DNA of 64,000 bases from Chloroflexota bacterium (GTDB lineage: Bacteria > Chloroflexota > Anaerolineae > Caldilineales > Caldilineaceae). The position numbers were made by a program, and so were the translations under genes. The DNA is taken from positions 29,245 through 93,244 of the forward strand of contig JAGWYN010000016.1 of assembly GCA_018969295.1 (NCBI GenBank), given 5' to 3'. Position 1 is the stretch's first letter; the number at the start of each line of letters is the position of its first letter. The notes beneath the pieces were generated by a model. The model worked only from the letters and a program-made list of their open reading frames with translations, had not been told where the DNA came from and did no database searches. Positions 47,229 to 57,597 of this stretch are shown one piece after another.

Positions 47229-47445
47229 CCTCAAAAGCCGCAAGGCGTTTGCCCCCTACGGAGTCTCCCCCGCTCCCCTCTTGTTGGGCCCCTGCAGGGC
47301 CTCTGCTCGCAACTGTACAATCCCCCAATTGGGCGTATCCTTTTCTTTGCTGCAACGTCATCAAAGATGCTTTTTCATTTATACTCCGCGCTGTTCCTCT
47401 CTTTGTTCCCTCGGAGTCCTTACCCGAACAATTTGGAGGAACAGC

Positions 47446-47568
47446 ATGGACAACTCAAGCGATCAGAACAACTACACGGGCCTCTTTTATACAATGTTGA
47501 TCCTGGGCATCATCGGGGTTGTCGGCTTGCTCGTGGTCGCCAGCAGCGCAGCCACCAGCGGGCTGTAG
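47446..47568 (+). CDS. Small single-pass membrane protein
   Basis: 40 residues with TTTGGAGGAAC before the ATG. A polar N terminus (MDNSSDQNNYTG) and one hydrophobic helix (LFYTMLILGIIGVVGLLVVASSA) make a single-span peptide. A TATACT -10-like box is at 47380-47385. No family recognised. It is flanked by a large hairpin, supporting a short monocistronic transcript. Confidence 0.6.
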   Translation: MDNSSDQNNYTGLFYTMLILGIIGVVGLLVVASSAATSGL

Positions 47569-47646
47569 GCTGCGCGTTTTTACGCCACCAGAATTTACGA
47601 GGGAATCGCGCGTGGCCCTGTTGTGCGGAACAGGCAACGCCCAATC

Positions 47647-47687
47647 TGGCCAGGACCGCCAGCTGTTGTGCTGGCCGGTCCTGGCCA
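47647..47687. terminator. Long hairpin between convergent units
   Basis: TGGCCAGGACCG (47647-47658) pairs with CGGTCCTGGCCA (47676-47687), and CCAGC/GCTGG extends the stem after one bulge. It lies between the small membrane protein and potD and can act on both strands. No long T-run on either side. Confidence 0.65.
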
Positions 47688-47696
47688 GGCACTGGC

Positions 47697-48818
<1,122 letters not shown>

Positions 48819-48835
48819 TTTTTCCTCTCCAAGGC

Positions 48836-49669
48836 TTACTCGCGCTGTTGGAACCATTGTGAAAGCCCGACGACGGTCAGCACCACCAGAATCCAGAGGG
48901 TGGACAGTGCGTTGACTTCCGGTGTCACGACCCGACGCAGCAGGCCGTAGACGTAGATCGGCAGCGTGGTGGCCCCAGGCCCTGTTGTAAAAAAGGTGAT
49001 GATAAAATCGTCCAACGACAAGGTGAACGCCAACATTGCCCCGGCCAGCACACCGGGGGCGATCAACGGCAGGGTGATCCGCAGGAAGGTGGTGAGGGGA
49101 GGGGCTCCCAGATCCATCGCGGCTTCTTCCAGGCGGCTGTCAAAGCCATGCAACCGAGCGCGCACCACCAAGGTCACAAAGGGGATGCTGAAGGCAATGT
49201 GGGAGACGATCACAGTGCCCAGCCCCAGGGTCAGCCGCAGGCCGGGGGGCAGCATGCTGTTGACCCAGCCAAAGAGTGCGCTGAAGAGCACCAGGATTCC
49301 GATCCCCATCACAATTTCAGGGGTCACCATTGGGAAATAGAGGGCGGTCTCAGCGCTTTTTTTCCCAAAAAACTCATAGCGTTGCAGCGCCAGCGCGGCC
49401 AAAGTGCCAATGAGCGTCGAAACTGCGGTCGAAGTCACGGCAATGATCAATGTATTGCGGGCGGCATCGGCCACGCTGCGGTTTTGGAGAAGTTCGCAGT
49501 ACCAGTAAAACGGCCCACAGGGTCCTTGGTTCACCACCCCTTCGAAGACGACATTGGTGCGCGAGACGTTGAAGGAAAAGACGATCAGCACCACGATCGG
49601 TGCGTAGAGAAAAAAGTAGACCAGCCCAGACAGAGCGGCCAGCCAAGGGGACTGTCGCGGCTGGCTCAT
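48836..49669 (-). CDS. potC: Polyamine ABC transporter permease PotC
   Basis: 277 residues with six membrane helices and the EAA-like loop EEAAMDLGAPPLTTFLRITLP. It pairs with PotB. Its start overlaps the potB stop by four bases. The extracytoplasmic region around CGPFYWYCELLQNRSV is typical of PotC/YdcV. Function: spermidine/putrescine import. Confidence 0.92.
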   Translation of the reverse strand: MSQPRQSPWLAALSGLVYFFLYAPIVVLIVFSFNVSRTNVVFEGVVNQGPCGPFYWYCELLQNRSVADAARNTLIIAVTSTAVSTLIGTLAALALQRYEFFGKKSAETALYFPMVTPEIVMGIGILVLFSALFGWVNSMLPPGLRLTLGLGTVIVSHIAFSIPFVTLVVRARLHGFDSRLEEAAMDLGAPPLTTFLRITLPLIAPGVLAGAMLAFTLSLDDFIITFFTTGPGATTLPIYVYGLLRRVVTPEVNALSTLWILVVLTVVGLSQWFQQRE

Positions 49670-50577
49670 CCTGCGGCAATCTCCTCTCCCAGCCCGAAGC
49701 GCCGGGTGTAGTAGAGCGTCAACACCAGGGTGATCCCCAACAACACGATCGAGGCCGCAGAGCCAAAAGGCGGGTCGCGCGCGTCCAGGAACTGCCGCTG
49801 CACCAGATTGCCCACCAGGATCACCTGACGCCCGCCCAGGATGTCCGAGACGACAAAGGTGCCGATCACCGGGACAAAGGTCAAGATAGTCCCGGCAATG
49901 ACGCCGGGCATCGAGAGGGGGATTGTAACCCGCCAGAAGGTCTGCAGCGCGTTGGCATGGAGATCGGCGGCTGCCTCGTAGAGTGCGGGCTCGATCTTCT
50001 CCAGCGAGGTGTAGACCGGCAAGATCATAAACGGCAGAAATTCGTAGACCATGCCGATCAACACAGCACTTTGCGAGGGATACAGGTCCAGCGGCTGCCA
50101 GGGCAGGTCAACCAGCCCAGCCACAGCGCCCAGGGTGCTGTTGAGCACACCTTGGCTGCGCAGGATCATCACCCAGGCATAGATGCGGATCACAAAATTG
50201 GTCCACAGGGGGACCAGCACCCAAAAAAGCAGCAGGTTGCGCCGTCGTTGCGGCGCACGGGCAATGAAATAGGCCAGGGGATAGGCCAACAAAAGCACGA
50301 CCGTGGTCGTCTGGAGTGCCAGGGCCAACGAGCGCAGCAGAATTTTCAGATACAGGTCGTCCCAGCCCGTTTCGGTGAAGCCCAGCAGCCGCCAGTAATT
50401 GCCCAGCGTGAAGGTGTAGATCACATTGCCGTCGACGTCTCGCTGGGCGAAGCTGGTGACGACCGTCAACCCCAGCGGCAGCACCAGCAGCAGCCCCAAC
50501 ACCAACAGCGCAGGCAGGATCAGCAAAAAGCCCTGCCAACGGCGATTTTCGCGCAGCGATTGGAGCATGGCACTCAT
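49666..50577 (-). CDS. potB: Polyamine ABC transporter permease PotB
   Basis: 303 residues with six helices and the loop YEAAADLHANALQTFWRVTIPLS. It is the partner of PotC in the inner-membrane channel. The start overlaps the potA stop by four bases (ATGA). Its position between potA and potC gives the standard operon order. Confidence 0.92.
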   Translation of the reverse strand: MSAMLQSLRENRRWQGFLLILPALLVLGLLLVLPLGLTVVTSFAQRDVDGNVIYTFTLGNYWRLLGFTETGWDDLYLKILLRSLALALQTTTVVLLLAYPLAYFIARAPQRRRNLLLFWVLVPLWTNFVIRIYAWVMILRSQGVLNSTLGAVAGLVDLPWQPLDLYPSQSAVLIGMVYEFLPFMILPVYTSLEKIEPALYEAAADLHANALQTFWRVTIPLSMPGVIAGTILTFVPVIGTFVVSDILGGRQVILVGNLVQRQFLDARDPPFGSAASIVLLGITLVLTLYYTRRFGLGEEIAAG

Positions 50578-51674
50578 CCTGTCAACACGCTGGCTGTCTC
50601 TGCTACAAACTGTACGCAGACCGTGTCGCCTGGCTGTGCCCCCTGGCGCAGGGCCGCCAGGTTGTTCTGCTCGCGCACCCGGATTGTCTGGCCGCTGGCC
50701 AGGCGAACACTGTAGTAGGTATCGGTGCCGATATAGACCTGGTCGACGACCTGCCCCTGCAGCTGATTGGCCAACGGCGCTTCCAGCGGGCGAAGCGTCA
50801 ACTTTTCAGGCCGTACCGCCACAGTGACTGGGTTCCCCACAGCCACAGGCTGGGCCATGGACGCCCACACCGAGAGCCCACCGGGCAGTTCGACGAGCGC
50901 CTGGCCTCCCTGCAGCTGCTGGACGCTCCCTTCCAAAAAGTTGGTCTCGCCGATAAAATCGGCGACAAAACGGCAATTGGGCTGCTCGTAGATCTGGGTG
51001 GCGCTTCCCACTTGCAGGGCCACTCCGGCGTCCATCACCGCAATGCGGTCGCTCATCGTGAGGGCCTCTTCCTGGTCGTGGGTGACGAACACAAAGGTGA
51101 TCCCCACCTCGCGCTGCAGTTTCTTGAGTTCAAGCTGCATCTCTTTGCGCAATTTCAGGTCAAGCGCGCCCAACGGTTCATCCAGCAACAGGACTTGCGG
51201 GCGGTTGACCAGCGCGCGCGCCAGCGCCACACGCTGCTGCTGCCCACCAGAGAGCTGTTTGGGGCGCCGCCGCTCGAGGCCGCTCAGCCGCACCATCTCC
51301 AGCGCGTCCCCGACTCGTCTTTGCACCTCCTGTCTGCCAACTTTCTGCATCTGCAGACCAAAGGCCACATTTTCCCCGATCGTCATGTGGGGGAAGAGGG
51401 CATAGTTTTGAAAGACTGTGTTGACAGGGCGTTGATAGGGAGGGGTTTTGCCCATCGGCTTTCCTTGGATCAGAACCTCTCCGTCGCTGGGCAGTTCAAA
51501 ACCAGCCACCATGCGCAGGGTTGTCGTCTTGCCACAGCCTGAAGGTCCCAAAAGCGCAAAAAATTCGCCGTCGGCAATTTGCAAAGAGAGCTCTTTGACG
51601 GCTGCCACCGTCTCCCCAGCAGGGCCCAGAAAACGTTTCCATACAGCACGCAGCTCGACAGCGTAACCAGCCAC
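50574..51674 (-). CDS. potA: Polyamine ABC transporter ATPase PotA
   Basis: 366 residues from the GTG at 51674, chosen for AGGAG at 8 nt; longer in-frame extension has no protein-like features. Walker A GPSGCGKTTTLRM, signature LSGGQQQRVALARAL, Walker B LLLDEPLGALDLKLR. The C-terminal TOBE domain (about 270-366, with GNPVTVAVRPEKL) is that of PotA. It energises PotBC. The promoter TTGGCA-N17-TATGGT lies upstream. Confidence 0.94.
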   Translation of the reverse strand: MAGYAVELRAVWKRFLGPAGETVAAVKELSLQIADGEFFALLGPSGCGKTTTLRMVAGFELPSDGEVLIQGKPMGKTPPYQRPVNTVFQNYALFPHMTIGENVAFGLQMQKVGRQEVQRRVGDALEMVRLSGLERRRPKQLSGGQQQRVALARALVNRPQVLLLDEPLGALDLKLRKEMQLELKKLQREVGITFVFVTHDQEEALTMSDRIAVMDAGVALQVGSATQIYEQPNCRFVADFIGETNFLEGSVQQLQGGQALVELPGGLSVWASMAQPVAVGNPVTVAVRPEKLTLRPLEAPLANQLQGQVVDQVYIGTDTYYSVRLASGQTIRVREQNNLAALRQGAQPGDTVCVQFVAETASVLTG

Positions 51675-51745
51675 TGCACCTTCTCCTGAACAGACTGACC
51701 GATTTGATTTGAGCAGGGGAAATTTTCTTGAATTTTCTTGCGCAT

Positions 51746-51774
51746 ACCATACCATTTTTTTCAGAGATTGCCAA
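51746..51774 (-). promoter_or_regulatory. Promoter of the pot operon
   Basis: Minus strand: TTGGCA (51774-51769), 17 bp, TATGGT (51751-51746). A leader of about 65 nt follows, containing two copies of the minus-strand sequence CAAGAAAATT. Confidence 0.6.
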
Positions 51775-51777
51775 ACA

Positions 51778-51817
51778 GGGCAGGTAGACCGCTTGCAGAG
51801 GGGGCAGTCCACCTGCC
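51778..51817 (-). terminator. Hairpin after the HzsA-like gene
   Basis: GGGCAGGT and ACCTGCCC flank a 24-nt stretch just after the stop at 51825 of the leftward HzsA-like gene. The loop contains a further small palindrome. It could terminate that gene before the pot promoter. Confidence 0.5.
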
Positions 51818-51824
51818 CCGGCCT

Positions 51825-54095
51825 TTAGCGGCTCACAGCCGGCAGATACAAGGTCTGCCCGGTCTCTTCTTCCGGCTGGCCAGCAGCCCAGGCCGTCAGC
51901 AGGGTGACCAGGGCTTGCGGGGTGTTGCGCGGGGGAGAATGGCCAGCCTGGTCCCGTTCGCTGAGTCCATGACAGGAGGTACAGACGCGGATCTCGCCAG
52001 ACTGGAAGGTGACCCAGTAGCGTTCGCGCACGACCCCTGTCCCTTGTGCGTCGGTCAGCTGCCAGGTGAGGGCGCGGCTGGCCGGCACGAACGCGGCAGC
52101 CGATCCATCGGCATGAACCACAACGCTGCCGGGCAGGGCTGCGGCGACCGGGGCATTGGCCGCCAGTGCGGCTGGGTCGTGCAGCAAACGGGCCAGCACC
52201 CGCCGGCCAGGCTCGACCGTGCTGCCCCCTCCTCGCCAGCCGCGCACCTGATCTCCCTGAAAAAATTGCAGGGCAGCGACCTCATAGATCGTGCCGGGGG
52301 CGCCTGTTGTCTGGTGTGTGCTGTTGGCAACCTGCAAGTTGAAGGGCTGCTGCAGGTCAAAGTCATCGCGAGTTGTGACATCGCGCACCACGGCCAACGC
52401 CAGGTTGTGCTGGCGCAGATAGGCACGCAGCACAGCCTCGTCGACCCCCGCTTGCGCCAACGCAGCCGCCTCCGGCTCTGGGAGCGCCAGGGACGCCCGA
52501 GGGCGTATCGGCCGTGGGCGGGCGTAGACTTCGACCGGATTCAACTCCCACAAAGGGCCGCTGTAAGAAACCAGCTCGTCCGGGCTCCAGTAGCGGAGCG
52601 TTGCCGTGATGCCCGCTGTCAGCGGCTGGGCAGCGGCCGCGTAGCCGTTGCCGGCAGGTGCCAGAACCCTCAAGCGGAACGCGTAGGTGGAGTTCAAAGG
52701 TCCTCCCACCCCAGCCTCCTCACCCTGGGTGGCGGTGTGTGCGGCCACCAGGGTGCCGTCGCTGAGCACCAGCGGATCCCGGTAGTGGCCGCTGTTTTCT
52801 GGCCGATCGTCCGTGCTGGCTGTGGCCCGGTGGGTGACATAGGTCACCTGCATCTGTCCGGGAGAGCGATCCGGCGGGGCTGCCAGGCTGACCACCTGGC
52901 CTGCTCCGTGGGTGCCAAATTCAGGGGCGTCGATCGCATAATAGAGACCGGGCTGGGTCGGGTCTTCGGCGATCTGAAAGAGGTTGTTGACCGGATTGGG
53001 GTTGAAACGGGCCAGCTGCCCATAGTAGTCCATGACGTTGCTGTCGTTGTTGATGCTGGCGGCAATGTAGGCGTGCAGTTCATGGCGGCCCACGTGGTTG
53101 AGCAGCTCGCCGTCGCTGCCATCTTCGTGGATCGTCCAGGGAAAGAAGTGGTTGAAAGTGTGGCCCACCAGAGGGGTGCCGGCCAGCAGGTCGGCGCGTG
53201 CTGCACGTGGCTCCGGAAAGAGCTCGCTGCGGCTGGTCAGCACCGCGGCAGCTGCCCCCTCGTCGGCGTAGTCAAAGGTTCCATACGGTTCCGGATTGCC
53301 TGCCAACAGCGCCAGCGCGTCGGCGTCGGCCTGCTGGTCGCGCTGCAGATGGTCCCACTGGGTAAAGAGGAGACGGCCAAAGCTGTCGATCAGCGGGGTA
53401 AAATCTCCCGAAGGGGCATGGTTGAGCAGACGCAAGGCCCCGTTGGCGGGGTTCAGGCTCCACAGCCCGCTCACCGTCGGGGCGCTTTCGTATTCGTCCA
53501 GCTGGGGATACAGATGGCGCTCCCCCGAGCGGGGGCGGTCGCTGGTGAAAAAAATCTGCTCTTCTGTTCCGTAGATCGGGCTGACATTGTTGTACTGCGC
53601 TGGCTGGTTGGGAAGGTGGCGGATGGAAGGGGTCTCCTCCTGGCCCAGCCCGGTGATCTCGTAGATCTGCCAGTAAAAGACACGGCTGTTGTCGTACTGG
53701 CGTTCGGGGGCGCCGACCACCATGCTGAAGAGGGCCTTCTGGCCGTCCCAGTGCACGGCCGGGTCCCGCACGGCGATGGCGTCTGCTCCTTGAAACCCTT
53801 CGGGATCATCGCTGCCGTAGCCAGCTGCCGCGGTGAGGTTTTTGAGCGTGCCATCGGGATAACGAATCCACAGCGCGCCGCCGCGGGCTGCCACATCCAT
53901 GCCGGCCAGGTGGTTGCCAAATGTCGAGGCGATCGTCGCAAAATCAGAGCGAATCGGCGGCTGGGTCACAAAGAGGATCGGATGGGGCAGCTGTGGGGTT
54001 ACCGGTCCCTGGGCGAGGGCAGCCCCCTGGATTGTCTGGGTGAGCAACAAGAGCCCGAGTGCGACTCCCCTGTACAGCAGATGCATTTTTTTCAT
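51825..54095 (-). CDS. Secreted hydrazine synthase alpha-like (HzsA-related) protein with CxxCH motif
   Basis: 756 residues from the ATG at 54095 (AAGGAG at 6 nt). A signal peptide covers residues 1-29 (hydrophobic to QGAALAQ). The next segment ILFVTQPPIRSDFATIASTFGNHLAGMD, then RGGALWIRYPDGTLKNLT and AIAVRDPAVHWDGQKALFSMVVG in parts, match the beta-propeller middle domain of the hydrazine synthase alpha family. At the C terminus CTSCH (705-709) is a possible heme site. Real hydrazine synthase needs beta/gamma partners; none is here. So it is likely a secreted propeller oxidoreductase or sugar-binding protein of unknown reaction. Confidence 0.65.
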   Translation of the reverse strand: MKKMHLLYRGVALGLLLLTQTIQGAALAQGPVTPQLPHPILFVTQPPIRSDFATIASTFGNHLAGMDVAARGGALWIRYPDGTLKNLTAAAGYGSDDPEGFQGADAIAVRDPAVHWDGQKALFSMVVGAPERQYDNSRVFYWQIYEITGLGQEETPSIRHLPNQPAQYNNVSPIYGTEEQIFFTSDRPRSGERHLYPQLDEYESAPTVSGLWSLNPANGALRLLNHAPSGDFTPLIDSFGRLLFTQWDHLQRDQQADADALALLAGNPEPYGTFDYADEGAAAAVLTSRSELFPEPRAARADLLAGTPLVGHTFNHFFPWTIHEDGSDGELLNHVGRHELHAYIAASINNDSNVMDYYGQLARFNPNPVNNLFQIAEDPTQPGLYYAIDAPEFGTHGAGQVVSLAAPPDRSPGQMQVTYVTHRATASTDDRPENSGHYRDPLVLSDGTLVAAHTATQGEEAGVGGPLNSTYAFRLRVLAPAGNGYAAAAQPLTAGITATLRYWSPDELVSYSGPLWELNPVEVYARPRPIRPRASLALPEPEAAALAQAGVDEAVLRAYLRQHNLALAVVRDVTTRDDFDLQQPFNLQVANSTHQTTGAPGTIYEVAALQFFQGDQVRGWRGGGSTVEPGRRVLARLLHDPAALAANAPVAAALPGSVVVHADGSAAAFVPASRALTWQLTDAQGTGVVRERYWVTFQSGEIRVCTSCHGLSERDQAGHSPPRNTPQALVTLLTAWAAGQPEEETGQTLYLPAVSR

Positions 54096-54121
54096 AACCA
54101 ACTCCTTTGATTGGGTCGCTG

Positions 54122-54916
54122 TCACGGCTGGTACACAGCCCACAGCTCGAGGATCCAGGCGGTGACCTGCTTGTAATGTTCCCAGGAACCGGGCACGGGG
54201 TTCGGCACATCGGCCAGCAACTCTTGGCAATGCACGATCCGGAACTGTTGGGTGGCCAGGCCATTGACCACCGTGCTCAGCCGATGTCGGAACTCGCGCG
54301 GGCCCTGCATGCGCTGGGGCACTCCGGCGGCATCTTCGAAGCTCCAGGCTGGGTCGTCAAAAAATTCGGGGAGGACCTCTTCATCCTGGTACGGTCGGCT
54401 GAGACGGTAGCCTGTGCCGTCCCAGCTGGCGTCGTCGACGGCGTGGGTAAACGGGTTGTGCCACTGCAGAAAGTAGCTGCCGCCGGGCCGCAGCACCCGC
54501 ACGACTTGTGCGAAGACGGCGGTCGGGTCTGGCACAAAGTTGATCGAATAGCCGTGGTAGACCAGGTCGAAGCTGGCGGTAGAAAAGCGGGAGAGGTCGC
54601 GCATATCGCCTTGTTCGGTCTGCACGCTCAGCCCGTAGTGTGCAGCGGCCCGGCGGTCGCCGGCCAGCTGGTTGTCGGTGAGGTCGAGCACCGTCACCTG
54701 TGCCCCCAACAGCGCCAGCGCTGCCGACTGCTGTCCCCCTCCACAGCCCAGACAGAGCACCTTCTGCCCGGCAAGCTCTCCCAGCCGATTCTGGCTGTCG
54801 ACCCGCTGCCGGGCAGAAGCAGGATCCAGATCAAGCCAGGGTCGGGTGTAGAAAAATTCAGCTGCGGCCAGTGCTTCCCAGCGTTCTTTGTTGAAACGGG
54901 CAAGTTCATCGAGCAT
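54122..54916 (-). CDS. Class I SAM-dependent methyltransferase
   Basis: 264 residues from the ATG at 54916 (AAGGAG at 8 nt). The fold motifs are VLCLGCGGGQQSAALALLGAQVT (motif I), VLDLTDNQL and SFDLVYHGYSINFV. It has a helical tail with WSFEDAAGVPQRM. Likely a small-molecule methyltransferase; substrate unknown. It lies between nadE and the secreted HzsA-like gene, all on the minus strand with short gaps. Confidence 0.82.
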   Translation of the reverse strand: MLDELARFNKERWEALAAAEFFYTRPWLDLDPASARQRVDSQNRLGELAGQKVLCLGCGGGQQSAALALLGAQVTVLDLTDNQLAGDRRAAAHYGLSVQTEQGDMRDLSRFSTASFDLVYHGYSINFVPDPTAVFAQVVRVLRPGGSYFLQWHNPFTHAVDDASWDGTGYRLSRPYQDEEVLPEFFDDPAWSFEDAAGVPQRMQGPREFRHRLSTVVNGLATQQFRIVHCQELLADVPNPVPGSWEHYKQVTAWILELWAVYQP

Positions 54917-54936
54917 CTCCACTCCTTTCACTCCAT

Positions 54937-56907
54937 TCAATCGAGGCCAGCAGCCAGCTGTTCACACGCCGCCACCCACAGCGCGCTGGCGGCATCGCTG
55001 GGCATGCGCCAATCCCCGCGCGGGGAGAGCGCCACGCTGCCGACTTTGGGCCCGTCGGGCATGGCCGAACGTTTGAACTGTTGGGCAAAAAAGCGGCGAT
55101 AGAAAACCTCCAGCCAGCGCAGGATCGTCGCATCGCTGTAAACGCCGGCAAATGCCTGCTGGGCCAGAAAAAAGACCTTGGCGGGCGCGTCGTGGTACCG
55201 CACGACCTGGAACAAAAAAAAATCGTGCAGCTCATAGGGGCCGATCGTCTCCTCAGTCTTCTGCATCAGCTGTTCGCCCTCGGCCAGCGGCAGCAACTCA
55301 GGCGAAATCGGGGTCTCGATCACATCTTGAAGCAGAGCAGCGATCGCACCCGCAAACACTTCTTCGGCACACCACCCAACCAGAAAACGGACCAGCGTCT
55401 TGGGAACTCCAGCGTTGACATGGTACATCGACATGTGGTCGCCGTTGAAGGTCATCCAGCCCAGTGCAGCTTCTGACAGGTCGCCGGTGCCCACCACCAG
55501 CCCCCCCACCTGGTTGGCCACATCCATCAAAATCTGGGTGCGCTCGCGCGCCTGTGCGTTCTCGTAGGTGACGTCATGACGCGCTTCGTCGTGTCCAATG
55601 TCACGAAAATGCAGCCGCACACTCTCGCCGATCGGGATCACGCGCAGCGTCACCGACAGTTCCAGTGCCAGCTGTTCGGCGTTGCTGCGCGTGCGGGCCG
55701 TGGTGCCAAAGCCTGGCATTGTGATCGCGACAATCCCAGAACGCGCCAGCCCCAGCCGGTCGAAGGCGCGCACACAAACCAGCAGCGCCAGGGTCGAATC
55801 CAGCCCACCCGAGACGCCGAGCACGACCTGCTGGGCGCCGAGGTGGCGCAGACGTTTCGCCAGCCCAACGGTCTGTATATTGAAGATCTCGCGGCAGTGA
55901 TCGGCGCGGCGGGCCGCATCTGTCGGCACAAACGGGGTGCTCGACAACGGACGGTTGAGGAGGGGGGCGGCTGCGGCCCCTGTATGTGACAGCGCAAAGT
56001 AGACGGCCCGCACGCCGGCGGGCCCTTGGGCCTGGCTGAACGAGCTGTTGCGGGCCCGTTCCTGTTGGAGTCGTACGAGATCGAGGTCGGCAACCACCCC
56101 CTCGGTCTCAAACTGGAAACGGTCGCTTTCGACCAGCAACGTACCGTTTTCGGCCACCAGACAGTGCCCGCCGTAGACGACGTCGGTCGTTGACTCGCCG
56201 GCGCCGGCGCCGGCGTAGACGTAGGCAGCCAGGCAGCGGGCGGACTGTTGACAGACCAGGGTGCGTCGGTAGCTGGCTTTGCCGAGCAGTTCGTTGCTGG
56301 CCGACAGATTGAGCAGCAAGGTAGCCCCTGCCAAGGCCAGCCGCCCGCTTGGCGGCTCGACTGCCCACAGATCCTCGCAGACTTCGATGCCCACGGTGCA
56401 TTCGGGCTGTTCGGCGGCCACAAACAACAGGTCTGTACCAAAGGGCACGGCCTGCCCCTGGAGCAGGAGAGTGGGGGGCAGCGGCCGGCTGGCCGGGGTG
56501 AACCACCGCTGTTCGTAGAATTCCCCGCTGTTGGGCAGGTAGACTTTGGGCACGATCCCTGCCACCTGGCCTGCGCTGACCAGCGCAGCACAATTGTAGA
56601 GCCGCCCTTCTACGCGCAGTGGCAGACCGACCACACAGCTGATCGCCCAGCGTGCGCTGGCTGCCGCTACGGCCAGCAGCCCGTCCAATGCGGCGTTGAG
56701 CAGCTGCTCCTGGTAAAACAAATCTGCGCACGAATAGGCCGTGATGCACAATTCAGGCAGCACCGCTATTTGCGCTCCTTGGCTGGCTGCCTGTTGGAGC
56801 GCTTCCTCAATGTGGGCCACGTTGTAGGCCACATCCGCCACCCGCAGCGCTGGCGCCATACTCGCCACCCGCACAAACCCCAGTTGACCTCGAGACGCCG
56901 CTGACAT
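54937..56907 (-). CDS. nadE: Glutamine-dependent NAD+ synthetase
   Basis: 656 residues. The N-terminal nitrilase-like glutaminase domain (residues 10-290) has Glu in PELCIT, Lys in VPKVYLPN and Cys in VEVCEDLW-like GIEVCEDLW. The C-terminal NAD synthetase domain has the PP-loop LGVSGGLDSTLALLV, GTGDLSEAALGWMTFNGDHMSMYHVNAG and PISPELLP. It makes NAD from nicotinate adenine dinucleotide, ATP and glutamine. The length agrees with the type of fused enzymes. GGGGAAGG precedes the ATG. Confidence 0.95.
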   Translation of the reverse strand: MSAASRGQLGFVRVASMAPALRVADVAYNVAHIEEALQQAASQGAQIAVLPELCITAYSCADLFYQEQLLNAALDGLLAVAAASARWAISCVVGLPLRVEGRLYNCAALVSAGQVAGIVPKVYLPNSGEFYEQRWFTPASRPLPPTLLLQGQAVPFGTDLLFVAAEQPECTVGIEVCEDLWAVEPPSGRLALAGATLLLNLSASNELLGKASYRRTLVCQQSARCLAAYVYAGAGAGESTTDVVYGGHCLVAENGTLLVESDRFQFETEGVVADLDLVRLQQERARNSSFSQAQGPAGVRAVYFALSHTGAAAAPLLNRPLSSTPFVPTDAARRADHCREIFNIQTVGLAKRLRHLGAQQVVLGVSGGLDSTLALLVCVRAFDRLGLARSGIVAITMPGFGTTARTRSNAEQLALELSVTLRVIPIGESVRLHFRDIGHDEARHDVTYENAQARERTQILMDVANQVGGLVVGTGDLSEAALGWMTFNGDHMSMYHVNAGVPKTLVRFLVGWCAEEVFAGAIAALLQDVIETPISPELLPLAEGEQLMQKTEETIGPYELHDFFLFQVVRYHDAPAKVFFLAQQAFAGVYSDATILRWLEVFYRRFFAQQFKRSAMPDGPKVGSVALSPRGDWRMPSDAASALWVAACEQLAAGLD

Positions 56908-57119
56908 GCCCAGCCTTCCCCTTCAAGGGCCGTTGCGCCCCACAGGGTGACGGCCACAGATTTTGGATCCTGCTTACACCGTATAGTATACACCGATTGT
57001 GTCCTGTTTCTGCTGCTTGATGAGAGGGAGGTCGCAGCAGGAGAAATGGAGCAGACACCGCACCCCGTCGCCGGAGCTGAGTTTTTTCATCAAACTCGGC
57101 TCCGGGCATACGCTGGACA

Positions 57120-57288
57120 GACATCGCGGTTGACGTGGCTGGTCCGCTACCTGCTTCCCAAACGCCGCAATCGGACCAATCCACGCGTTGTCAAACGTAA
57201 AATGTCAAAGTTCCACCTCAAACGGCCTGAACACGCTCGCTCCCCGCAGCCAACAATACCGTTTCGCGAGGCGGTGGTCCTTATCTGA
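57120..57288 (+). pseudogene. Relic of an IS4-type transposase, C-terminal end
   Basis: The reading frame ending at the TGA at 57286-57288 has about 50 residues with the typical tail of DDE transposases: LPKRRNRTNPRVVKRKMSKF then KRPEH and PQPTIPFREAVVLI. That is the C-terminal signature of some IS4/IS-family transposases of Chloroflexota and cyanobacteria. No catalytic domain, no terminal inverted repeat pair and no upstream part is seen. I infer an old, mostly deleted insertion. Confidence 0.55.
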
Positions 57289-57483
57289 AAGGTCTTGGTT
57301 CTAAAGTCATGCGCCCCGATGGGGCGAAAGGCAAGCATGAGCGGTTGCTGACGACGCAGGTACACCAGACGCTGCGAATCAAGCGAAGTGATGGAGTATG
57401 CCCCGTCCAGACCATTCATAACATTGAGTAATCCCGTAAACCTTTGAACAACACCCCCGTCGCCGGCCCTGGGGGGCTTCGGG

Positions 57484-57512
57484 TTGCAGTTGCCCCCGAG
57501 ATCGTGTATGCT
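57484..57512 (+). promoter_or_regulatory. Promoter of the barnase-barstar-like pair
   Basis: TTGCAG (57484-57489), 17 bp, TATGCT (57507-57512). Transcription would start near 57519, leaving an 80-nt leader. Confidence 0.6.
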
Positions 57513-57597
57513 GCAAGTCAGTCTTGCGTCTATCTGTACATGTGGGAAGCATCGGCTTGCGCAGCTGCCCACCAATTTTTGGAAAGAACCGTTGAGG

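Larger units (their letters stand above)
56908..57597. other. 690-bp gap between nadE and the barnase-like gene
   Basis: This region has a -10-like TATACT on the minus strand near 56990 for nadE, the transposase relic (57120-57288), a small palindrome GCCCC-GAT-GGGGC near 57315, and a good promoter for the RNase gene at 57484-57512. Apart from those, nothing coding is recognised. Confidence 0.6.

Noticed and set aside
51825..54095. A true hydrazine synthase gene
   Set aside because: No beta/gamma subunits, hydrazine dehydrogenase or nitrite reductase lie in the window, and other parts of the protein differ. It is kept as a related protein only.
56947..57288. A 113-codon gene starting at 56947
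   Set aside because: The first 55 residues have no coherent sequence, and the frame becomes protein-like only at the transposase tail. It is reported as a relic instead.
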